DNA of 5,042 nucleotides from positions 1 to 5,042 of the forward strand of contig JAUNWB010000127.1 in NCBI GenBank assembly GCA_030540535.1. The letters are read 5' to 3'. Shown here piece after piece: positions 1 to 5,042 of this stretch. How positions within the stretch are numbered: the first letter of the stretch is position 1; every line of letters starts with the position of its first letter. This stretch comes from Elusimicrobiales bacterium (lineage in GTDB: Bacteria; Elusimicrobiota; Elusimicrobia; Elusimicrobiales; Elusimicrobiaceae). The notes below the pieces were generated by a model. It did not search any database and was not told the DNA's origin. It saw only the letters and a list, made by a program, of their open reading frames with translations. A program made the translations under genes and the position numbers.

Positions 1-353
1 GTGCCTTTTAAGTTGACGGCGATTACGTCGTCCCAGTCCTGTTCGCTCATGCGCACGGTAAGGTTGTCTTTCGTAATACCCGCGTTATTGACGAGTACGT
101 CCAAAGAGCCCAATTCTTTTACCGCGTTTGCGACGAACGCGTCGCAGTCTTCCGCACGGGAAACATTCACTTTTTGCGTGTACACTTTTACATTGAACCC
201 CGCCAGTTTTTCGGCGGCGGCTTTCAACGCTTCTTCGTTCGTACCGCAAACGGCCAGGTTGGCCCCGGCGGCGGCAAACGCTTCGGCCAAGGCAAGGCCG
301 ATGCCGCGCGTCGCGCCGGTAATCATTACGTTTTTACCTTTGAAATCCGCCAT
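1..353 (-). CDS. fabG: 3-oxoacyl-[ACP] reductase FabG, 3' end truncated by window edge
   Basis: FabG is the NADPH-dependent short-chain dehydrogenase that reduces 3-oxoacyl-ACP to 3-hydroxyacyl-ACP in each round of fatty acid elongation; it is cytosolic and normally a tetramer. The window holds the first 117 codons plus two bases, about half of the usual ~245 residues, so the catalytic Ser-Tyr-Lys part lies outside. Visible landmarks are the Rossmann nucleotide-binding motif TGATRGIG at residues 12-19, the NNAG motif at 89-92 followed by ITKDNL, and the VNLKG segment at 113-117, all as expected for FabG. The Asp-Val pair that usually touches the adenine ring appears here as Asn63-Val64, a mild substitution. 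The ATG is well placed: AGGAGG stands 6 bases upstream, inside the end of plsX, and one base separates the plsX stop from this start. The genes are therefore co-transcribed and probably translationally coupled. Other SDR oxidoreductases share these motifs, but the neighbourhood makes FabG very likely. Confidence 0.93.
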   Translation of the reverse strand, partial: MADFKGKNVMITGATRGIGLALAEAFAAAGANLAVCGTNEEALKAAAEKLAGFNVKVYTQKVNVSRAEDCDAFVANAVKELGSLDVLVNNAGITKDNLTVRMSEQDWDDVIAVNLKG

Positions 354-354
354 T

Positions 355-1395
355 CTAATCCTCCTGGTGAATTTCCTGCTCAATCGAGTCAAAGGTCGGC
401 TTCAAAGCGGCCATTTTGGCGGCCACGTCGCCGATAAAATCTTTTTCAACCAAACGCGCCGCCGTTTTGATGGCGTTGTAAATGGCAAAATCGTTCGATT
501 TGCCGTGCGCGATAATGGCCACCCCGTTTACGCCCACGAGCGGCGCGCCGCCGTAGCAGTCGGGGTTGGTATGGTTCTTCACCGCTTTAAACGCGCCTTT
601 GGAGAGGAGCGCGCCAAAAAGGGCCAGCGGCCGTTTTTTGACTTCGCGCTTAATCATGTTAATCATGGTTTTGGCGAGGCCTTCGGCCATTTTCAACACG
701 ATGTTGCCGACGAATCCGTCGCAAACGATTACGTCCGTTTCGCCGGTGTTAACGTCGCGCCCTTCCACGGTGCCTTTAAAGTTCACGCCGATTTCGCGCA
801 TATGCGGAATGGTGTGTTTGACGAGGAAATTGCCCTTTGTTTCTTCTTCGCCTATGGACAAAACGCCCACGGACGGAGCCGGAATATCAAACACTTTTTG
901 CATATAAGCGGAACCCATCACCGCAAATTGCAGCAGGTGAATGGGTTTGCAGTCGGCATTGGCGCCGCCGTCCAAAAGCAGGCTGACGCCTTTATAAGTG
1001 GGCATGGGGGTTGCGATGGCCGGGCGCTGGACGCCTTTAATGCGTCCCATACCGAACAAAGCCGCCACCATGGCCGCGCCGGAATGCCCGGCGGAAACAA
1101 ACGCGTCCGCCTGGCCCTTACGGACCAGGTTCGCGCATACCACGATGCTGGCGCCCTTTTTATTACGGCATTCTTTGGCGGGTTCCGCACCCATGTCGAT
1201 GGTGTCGGGCGCGTGGACGATGGAAATATTTTTCGGCACGTCCGCGTGACCCAGTGCGCGCAACTCGCGGCGCAAAACGACTTCGTCCCCCACCAAGATA
1301 ACCTCTAAATTAAGGTTCTTGACGGCTTTCAAAGCCCCCAACACGTTGGGTTTTGCGCCAAAATCTCCGCCTAAGGCGTCCAAGGCTATTTTCAT
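355..1395 (-). CDS. plsX: phosphate acyltransferase PlsX
   Basis: PlsX converts acyl-ACP and inorganic phosphate to acyl-phosphate, the acyl donor used by PlsY to make lysophosphatidic acid. It is a peripheral, membrane-associated enzyme at the first step of phospholipid synthesis. The 346-residue product is the usual family length and complete. Signature segments are in order: the N-terminal IALDALGGD (3-11, family consensus DAMGGD); ADAFVSAGHSGAA (96-108, family usually SAGNTGA, so Asn-Thr is His-Ser here); RPAIATPMPT (124-133); LLLDGGAN (139-146); LSIGEEETKGN (179-189); DVIVCDGFVGNIVLK (221-235); and YGGAPLVGVNGVAIIAHG (281-298). The ATG at 1395 is certain because the protein begins directly with the canonical motif, yet no Shine-Dalgarno sequence precedes it. 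It lies 8 bases after the rpmF stop, which suggests reinitiation by ribosomes ending rpmF. It is followed one base later by fabG, without fabH or fabD between. Confidence 0.97.
   Translation of the reverse strand: MKIALDALGGDFGAKPNVLGALKAVKNLNLEVILVGDEVVLRRELRALGHADVPKNISIVHAPDTIDMGAEPAKECRNKKGASIVVCANLVRKGQADAFVSAGHSGAAMVAALFGMGRIKGVQRPAIATPMPTYKGVSLLLDGGANADCKPIHLLQFAVMGSAYMQKVFDIPAPSVGVLSIGEEETKGNFLVKHTIPHMREIGVNFKGTVEGRDVNTGETDVIVCDGFVGNIVLKMAEGLAKTMINMIKREVKKRPLALFGALLSKGAFKAVKNHTNPDCYGGAPLVGVNGVAIIAHGKSNDFAIYNAIKTAARLVEKDFIGDVAAKMAALKPTFDSIEQEIHQED
360..365 (-). promoter_or_regulatory. Shine-Dalgarno site of fabG inside the plsX 3' end
   Basis: Read on the minus strand the bases are AGGAGG, 6 bases before the fabG ATG. 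They fall within the last three sense codons of plsX (Gln-Glu-Asp), so the ribosome finishing plsX covers the fabG start signal. This is the strongest ribosome binding site in the window and fixes the fabG start. Confidence 0.85.
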
Positions 1396-1403
1396 AACGG
1401 ATG

Positions 1404-1610
1404 TTATTTGGCTTCGGGTTCTTCGGTTTTGGCTTTTTGGGCTACAACCACTCTGTCTTTATAGAAACCGCAGGTCGGGCAGACGTTGTGCGGCAGTCTG
1501 GGAGATTTGCAGTTCGGGCAGGCCACGAGCTGCGGAACCTCCACCCCGGAATTGTGGGATCTTCTCATGTCCCGGCGGGAACGAGTGTGTTTTTTCTTCG
1601 GATTCGGCAT
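1404..1610 (-). CDS. rpmF: 50S ribosomal protein bL32
   Basis: bL32 is a small structural protein of the large ribosomal subunit that binds 23S rRNA near the exit tunnel and peptidyl transferase region. The 68-residue product begins with the typical basic tail MPNPKKKHTRSRRDMRR, which is inserted into rRNA. It carries a complete four-cysteine zinc ribbon, CPNC at 31-34 and CPTC at 44-47, with 9 residues between the pairs, ending in GFY. The C-terminal Lys/Glu-rich tail (from about 59) is variable in the family. Because all four cysteines are present this is the zinc-binding (C+) form rather than a zinc-independent paralogue. The ATG start has AGGAG 8 bases upstream. It sits between the DUF177 gene and plsX, its standard neighbours. 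Confidence 0.97.
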   Translation of the reverse strand: MPNPKKKHTRSRRDMRRSHNSGVEVPQLVACPNCKSPRLPHNVCPTCGFYKDRVVVAQKAKTEEPEAK

Positions 1611-1618
1611 TTGAAATA

Positions 1619-1623
1619 CTCCT
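1619..1623 (-). promoter_or_regulatory. Shine-Dalgarno site of rpmF
   Basis: The minus strand reads AGGAG, 8 bases before the rpmF ATG and 6 bases downstream of the hairpin in the same intergenic gap. It is one of only two clear ribosome binding sites among the five starts visible in the window. Confidence 0.75.
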
Positions 1624-1629
1624 GTTTGC

Positions 1630-1647
1630 TCCGGTAAAACTACCGGA
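1630..1647 (-). promoter_or_regulatory. short perfect hairpin between the DUF177 gene and rpmF
   Basis: Inverted repeat with a 7-bp perfect stem (TCCGGTA / TACCGGA) and a 4-base loop. It starts 4 bases after the DUF177 stop codon and ends 6 bases before the rpmF Shine-Dalgarno sequence. No run of U follows it on the minus strand, so it is not a classical intrinsic terminator. It could be an RNA processing or stability element, a structure tuning rpmF translation, or chance. The DNA symmetry is directly visible; any function is inference. Confidence 0.45.
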
Positions 1648-1651
1648 ATGA

Positions 1652-2146
1652 TTACTTAAATTTTCCTTTCAGCTCGGCGAAAGGCGACAAATTTTCCGGC
1701 TTGCAGTCGCACGGGGCGACGTTTAAATCCTGGCCGCATTGGGGGCATAAGCCCTTGCAGTCGGGCGTACAAAGAAAACGGATTTCTTCGGTCAAAGCCA
1801 GCGTTTGCCGTACAAGATACATTATATCAATTATTTCCAGTTTATTGCTATATGTTTCCAAAAATTCTTCGGCAAAAGGCTGACGGGCGGTTTTCAAACA
1901 GCGGGCGCACTGCACTTCGCGCTCGCCGCTGACGGAACCGCGAACCAAAATTTCTTTGCTGGCTACGGAGAAAGAAAGCGTCACCGCCGCTTTGACGATT
2001 TTGTTGGGCGCGGTAAAAATATCGCCCAAATACTTCGGGCTGATTTGGGCGGAACAGTCCAGCCCGCCCATGCGCAGAATGTCGGCGGTTTTAAATTGCA
2101 AATCTTGCGGAACGTCGTAATCGCGGTAAAAAGAATTTTCGTTCAT
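1652..2146 (-). CDS. DUF177 / YceD family protein (large-subunit rRNA accumulation factor)
   Basis: This 164-residue protein belongs to the DUF177 (YceD) family, whose members lie upstream of rpmF in most bacteria and are implicated in 23S rRNA accumulation in E. coli and plants; the biochemical activity is not established. The sequence shows the family cysteine pattern: CARC at 80-83; then C126, C130, C134 and C137 in CTPDCKGLCPQCG; and C146 and C148 in a CDC motif. The C-terminal segment PFAELKGKFK is typical. These cysteines suggest metal binding. The acidic linker often found between the first CxxC and the IDI.YLVRQ helix is short here. The ATG at 2146 has no Shine-Dalgarno sequence. It is preceded by an A/T-rich stretch resembling a -10 promoter element, so the message may be leaderless. 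It lies 31 bases after the MATE gene stop and 41 bases before rpmF. Family assignment is firm; the molecular role is from the family literature only. Confidence 0.93.
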   Translation of the reverse strand: MNENSFYRDYDVPQDLQFKTADILRMGGLDCSAQISPKYLGDIFTAPNKIVKAAVTLSFSVASKEILVRGSVSGEREVQCARCLKTARQPFAEEFLETYSNKLEIIDIMYLVRQTLALTEEIRFLCTPDCKGLCPQCGQDLNVAPCDCKPENLSPFAELKGKFK

Positions 2147-2152
2147 ACTTAT

Positions 2153-2161
2153 ATTTTAGCA
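2153..2161 (-). promoter_or_regulatory. candidate extended -10 promoter for the DUF177-rpmF-plsX-fabG cluster
   Basis: Read on the minus strand, the gap before the DUF177 gene contains TGC followed by TAAAAT, which matches the extended -10 pattern TGnTATAAT with one mismatch. No good -35 hexamer is found 17 bases upstream, as is tolerated for extended -10 promoters. Six bases separate TAAAAT from the A of the ATG, so transcription would begin at or very near the start codon. This fits the lack of a Shine-Dalgarno sequence. A/T-rich sites of this size can arise by chance. Confidence 0.4.
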
Positions 2162-2177
2162 AATAATTGCGCCCTGC

Positions 2178-3575
2178 TTACCGCCGGGTGAACGCTTTTG
2201 TTTCCCATTTGCGGCTTTTCCAGCGGCGTTCGAACACCGCCGCGCGGACGAGTTCGTCCAGCGCCATCGCCAGCCACACGCCGATTAAGCTCCACCCCCA
2301 CCACACGCCCAGCACATACGCGCCCAGCGTGGCGACGAGCCACATCACGATAACGCCCGTCCAGAACGGGTACATCACGTCCCCCGCCGCAATCAGCGTA
2401 TCGACGGATACGATGTTCACGGCCCGGCCGATTTCAAGCAAAATGTCTACATATAAAACAGCCGCGCCCAGGGCGATGACCTCCGGGTCGGACGTAAGCA
2501 GTTTAAAAATATCGGTTCCCATCAACGCCGTCAGCACCGAAATGCAGACGGTCACTATCATCGCCAAACGGACGGCGTATTTTTCCAGCGAAAAAGCCGC
2601 GTTGTCGCGCTCTTTGCCGATTAAATGCCCCGCCGCAATCGCCGCTCCGTTGCCAAGCGCGATGGAAAACACGTATGAAAACATCACAATGCTCATGGCA
2701 TAAGTGCGCGCCGTCAGCGCGGCGTTGCCCAAAAGAACGGAAAAATACGTAATCATCACCTGGGAGAAATTGTACGACACCTGCTCCCCCGCCGCCGGCA
2801 AACCGACCAACAACAAATTTTTTACTTTATCCCACGGGAACGGTTTAAAAAATTTTATAGGCGGGACGGGCGTCACCTTCCAAAACAACAGGTAAATCAA
2901 AAGTCCCAGCGCGACCAACCGGCTAAACGAAGTGGAAATGCCCGCCCCGGTAATCCCCAGGCGCGGCGCACCGAAATTGCCGAAAATCAAAATATAGTTT
3001 CCGGCGATATTAAGCAGGTTGATGACCAGCGTGACGAACATGGGATAATAGGCTTTGTTGTGGCTGCGGAGGACGGCGGAAATCGTCATGCACAGCGCCT
3101 GCAGGAACGAAAAACCGCCCACGATTTTCATGTACGAAACGCCGTATCCGACAAGCGTTTCTTCCAGCCCCATCAGCCGCAGGGACGGTGCGGCAAACAA
3201 AAACAGCCCCGCGCTGACTAAAAATCCGACCGCCAAATTCACGAGAAGCGACACGCCGATTACCTGCGCCACGTTCTTTTTTTGGCGCGCGCCCAAATAC
3301 TGCGAACACAGCACCGACGTGCCCAGCGTGGTAATGCCGTACAAAATAAACACCAGGTTCAAGAGTTGGTTCACCACGCCGCCGGCGGCGACGGTTTCGT
3401 CCGAATACCGGCTGAGCATGAAAACGTCCGTCGCGCCCGTAAGCATGATAAGCAGCGTTTCGACAAAAATGGGATTTGCCAAATTAAACAGCTGCCGGCG
3501 CACCGCCTTGCGCGGTTTTCGGACCCCGGAGCGTTTTTTACGGAACGGATTTTTTTTAGACAAGGCGGTCAGCAT
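2178..3575 (-). CDS. MATE-family efflux transporter (multidrug / cation antiporter)
   Basis: MATE transporters are inner-membrane exporters that exchange cationic drugs or metabolites for Na+ or H+. The 465-residue product is full family length and shows the two six-helix halves. The first half starts with LANPIFVETLLIMLTGATDVFMLSR (about 32-56). It contains the VLRSHNK.YYPMF loop (168-180) and NLLNIAGNYILIFGNFG.PRLGITGAGIST (186-215). The second half starts near GLPAAGEQVSYNFSQVMITYF (258-278) and repeats the pattern around TLIAAGDVMYPF (393-404). Hydrophobic helices fill almost all of residues 35-440. The N-terminus carries a strongly basic extension with 12 Lys/Arg in the first 27 residues before helix 1, presumably cytoplasmic. 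The ATG at 3575 is the first start available after an in-frame stop. It has no Shine-Dalgarno sequence and stands 8 bases after the nadE stop, so coupling to nadE is likely. The substrate cannot be read from the sequence, and the subgroup (NorM-like or DinF-like) is uncertain. Confidence 0.93.
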   Translation of the reverse strand: MLTALSKKNPFRKKRSGVRKPRKAVRRQLFNLANPIFVETLLIMLTGATDVFMLSRYSDETVAAGGVVNQLLNLVFILYGITTLGTSVLCSQYLGARQKKNVAQVIGVSLLVNLAVGFLVSAGLFLFAAPSLRLMGLEETLVGYGVSYMKIVGGFSFLQALCMTISAVLRSHNKAYYPMFVTLVINLLNIAGNYILIFGNFGAPRLGITGAGISTSFSRLVALGLLIYLLFWKVTPVPPIKFFKPFPWDKVKNLLLVGLPAAGEQVSYNFSQVMITYFSVLLGNAALTARTYAMSIVMFSYVFSIALGNGAAIAAGHLIGKERDNAAFSLEKYAVRLAMIVTVCISVLTALMGTDIFKLLTSDPEVIALGAAVLYVDILLEIGRAVNIVSVDTLIAAGDVMYPFWTGVIVMWLVATLGAYVLGVWWGWSLIGVWLAMALDELVRAAVFERRWKSRKWETKAFTRR

Positions 3576-3583
3576 AAGACAAA

Positions 3584-5042
3584 CTACAAATTCACTTTTT
3601 TAATAATCGGACGAAGCACCGACGAAAAAGACCGCTCCGCCACCTGCAGGCAGGGCGCGGTTTGGCGGCGTTTTAAATCGGCGCGGTTGACGCGTTCCAA
3701 CACATCGGCCGCCGCCTCTTTTTTCACGCGGCATTTTTTGACGATTTCATCCAGCGTCAAACCGTCTTCCAAATAGGCACGCAAGATTTTATCCAGCACC
3801 GGATAAGGCGGAAGCACATCTTCATCCTTTTGGTTGGGTGACAATTCGGACGTGGGAGCGCGGTCAATAATTCCCTGCGGGATGAGTTCGCGTTCTTTAT
3901 TGAGGTATTCGGCAAGTTCGTAAATTTCCGTTTTGTACAAATCCCCGAGCGGCTGCAAACACCCGCCCGCGTCGCCGTACAATACCACGGAGCCGACGGC
4001 GTTTTCGCTTTTGTCGTCCGTCGAAATCAGCATGGCGTGATACTCCTGCGCCAGCGCGGAGAGAATCACCGTACGCAGACGGGACTGGATTTCCTGCGCC
4101 GTAGCATCCTTTACGTGGGAAACGATATGGGCAAACGATTCTTTGACGGCGTCCAACACGGGATGAACGCCCACTTCTTCCAAATTTACGCCCAGTTTCA
4201 CGGCCAGCCGACCGGCCAAACTTTTGCTTAAATCACTCGTTGAATAAGACGGGAGCGATACGCAATACACGCTTTCCCCGCCCAGCGCACGCGCCGCCAG
4301 CGCGGCCGTAAACGCGGAATCAATCCCCCCGCTCACGCCGAACACCACTTTATCCGCACCGCTTTTATGCACGTAATCGCGCAGGCCGAACGTAAGCGCG
4401 TCCAAGAGTTCCTGCAGGACGGGCGTTTTGTAGGAAACGGGCGCCAGTTTTTCTTCAAAATCTACGGGGTTTACATGCTCCCTAAACGGCTCGGAGCAAA
4501 AAACCAGCGCGCCTTTTTTATCCGCCATCGCGGTTAAGCCGTCAAAAATCATGCCGTCGCCGCCGCCGAGCAAGTTACACAAAAGCGCGGGAACGCCGTT
4601 CTTTTTGGCGAATTTTTTAAGCGCTTCCAGCCGCGGTAAAATATTCCCCTTTTTATACGGTCGCGCCAACACAAAAATGACTGCGTCCGCATCCGGGTCC
4701 GCCGTCGCGTTTTGCGGGTCTTCCAACGAAATTTGCAAATTTTTTCCGTTTAAAGAAACGGTTTCGGTATCGAAAATTTTGGTAATCTTTCCTTTATATA
4801 TAAACGCTGCGGCGGTAACGCTTTGGCCGGACTGGCGTTCCAAATATCCCAGCACGCAGGCGGTTTTTTTGGTTTCTTTGGCCAGTTCTTTTAACGCGGC
4901 TGCATTCTGCACAATTAAACGTTTATCTTCAAATAAATCAAACAGCGGGCAGCCGCACAGCGCGGCTTCCGGCAGGACAATAAGGTCCGCTTCCGGCGCG
5001 GGCGCGCGCAGAAGTTCCGCCGCTTTACGGGCGTTCCCGGCC
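3584..5042 (-). CDS. nadE: NAD+ synthetase with degenerate N-terminal glutaminase (nitrilase) domain, 5' end truncated by window edge
   Basis: NadE adenylates nicotinic acid adenine dinucleotide with ATP and amidates it to NAD+, the last step of NAD synthesis. The gene runs off the right edge. An internal GTG at 4912 looks like a start, but the frame stays open for 43 more codons to the edge and encodes conserved nitrilase sequence (GNARKAAELL, then DLIVLPEAAL with the catalytic Glu, codon 4967-4969), so that GTG is not the start. Residues below are counted from it. The synthetase domain is complete: ATP P-loop SGGIDSA at 194-200, IQSRLRTVILSALA (275-288), DDKSENAVG (299-307), LYGDAGG (311-317), PLGDLYKT (321-328), SELSPNQKDEDVLPPY (355-370) and the C-terminal LKRRQTAP (413-420). 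In the nitrilase half, the K..LPNY..FDE.RYF loop is absent and the usual ICED Cys is replaced (ISLED, 61-65). The later ARPYKKG and NLLGGGDGMIFDG segments remain. It probably depends on free ammonia or on another amidotransferase. The MATE gene follows 8 bases after its stop. Confidence 0.93.
   Translation of the reverse strand, partial: AGNARKAAELLRAPAPEADLIVLPEAALCGCPLFDLFEDKRLIVQNAAALKELAKETKKTACVLGYLERQSGQSVTAAAFIYKGKITKIFDTETVSLNGKNLQISLEDPQNATADPDADAVIFVLARPYKKGNILPRLEALKKFAKKNGVPALLCNLLGGGDGMIFDGLTAMADKKGALVFCSEPFREHVNPVDFEEKLAPVSYKTPVLQELLDALTFGLRDYVHKSGADKVVFGVSGGIDSAFTAALAARALGGESVYCVSLPSYSTSDLSKSLAGRLAVKLGVNLEEVGVHPVLDAVKESFAHIVSHVKDATAQEIQSRLRTVILSALAQEYHAMLISTDDKSENAVGSVVLYGDAGGCLQPLGDLYKTEIYELAEYLNKERELIPQGIIDRAPTSELSPNQKDEDVLPPYPVLDKILRAYLEDGLTLDEIVKKCRVKKEAAADVLERVNRADLKRRQTAPCLQVAERSFSSVLRPIIKKVNL

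Noticed and set aside
918..1190. 90-codon minus-strand frame within plsX
   Set aside because: It is out-of-frame reading of plsX; the plsX frame carries all the conserved motifs across this stretch.
1..1308. Long open frame on the plus strand (435 codons) beginning at the window edge
   Set aside because: It is antisense to fabG and plsX, both of which have clear family motifs. Its translation shows no recognisable domain, has low-complexity Ala/Phe/His-rich composition and crosses the gene boundary. It is a shadow produced by GC-biased codons.
2147..2177. Possible intrinsic terminator after the MATE gene
   Set aside because: The only inverted repeat here is GCAA-ATAA-TTGC with a 4-bp stem and no strong U-run. 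It is too weak to call a terminator.
2167..2703. Plus-strand open frame of 178 codons opposite the MATE gene
   Set aside because: It is Ser/Thr/Ala-rich with no domain or ribosome binding site, and is fully antisense to the hydrophobic helices of a convincing transporter gene.
3550..3557. Frameshift or pseudogene at the A8 tract in the MATE gene
   Set aside because: The frame remains open through the tract and the downstream protein is full length with all expected segments, so there is no sign of disruption.
3055..3776. Overlapping plus-strand frames opposite the MATE N-terminus and nadE C-terminus
   Set aside because: They have no family features and overlap conserved coding sequence on the other strand.
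4640..4912. Sequencing error or frameshift as the cause of the odd nitrilase region of nadE
   Set aside because: The same frame gives recognisable family sequence both before (LPEAAL) and after (GGGDGMIFDG, SGGIDSA) the divergent stretch. A single frameshift cannot explain it; a compensated pair or an in-frame deletion would be required.

Overview
All recognisable genes in this window lie on the minus strand and are packed almost end to end. Gaps between genes range from 1 to 41 bases, and there are no RNA genes, mobile elements, CRISPR arrays or long non-coding stretches. The content is bacterial housekeeping plus one membrane transporter. Base composition is balanced to slightly GC-rich with GCG/GCC/CCG-heavy codons. 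The proteins do not match a familiar model organism. A gut-type Elusimicrobiota or a similar deep-branching Gram-negative lineage is my best guess, but it rests on general impression only and no gene here proves it.

Read in the direction of transcription, from the right edge to the left edge, the order is as follows. (1) nadE: NAD+ synthetase with an N-terminal nitrilase-type domain, 5' end cut by the window (3584-5042). (2) A MATE-family multidrug/cation antiporter (2178-3575). (3) A DUF177/YceD family protein (1652-2146). (4) rpmF: zinc-ribbon ribosomal protein bL32 (1404-1610). (5) plsX: phosphate acyltransferase (355-1395). (6) fabG: 3-oxoacyl-ACP reductase, 3' end cut by the window (1-353).

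Genes 3-6 form the widely conserved yceD-rpmF-plsX-fab cluster, which links ribosome assembly to membrane lipid synthesis. In the familiar enterobacterial order fabH and fabD lie between plsX and fabG. Here plsX runs directly into fabG, whose Shine-Dalgarno sequence is built from the last codons of plsX. A candidate extended -10 promoter just upstream of the DUF177 gene would start this cluster as a leaderless mRNA. A short perfect hairpin separates the DUF177 gene from rpmF.

The most notable observation is in nadE. The ammonia-dependent synthetase half looks intact. The glutaminase (nitrilase) half keeps the Glu motif and the fold, but appears to have lost both the loop carrying the catalytic Lys and the catalytic Cys. 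This predicts an enzyme that cannot use glutamine itself. I found no evidence of a wholly novel multi-gene system; the rest of the window is ordinary.
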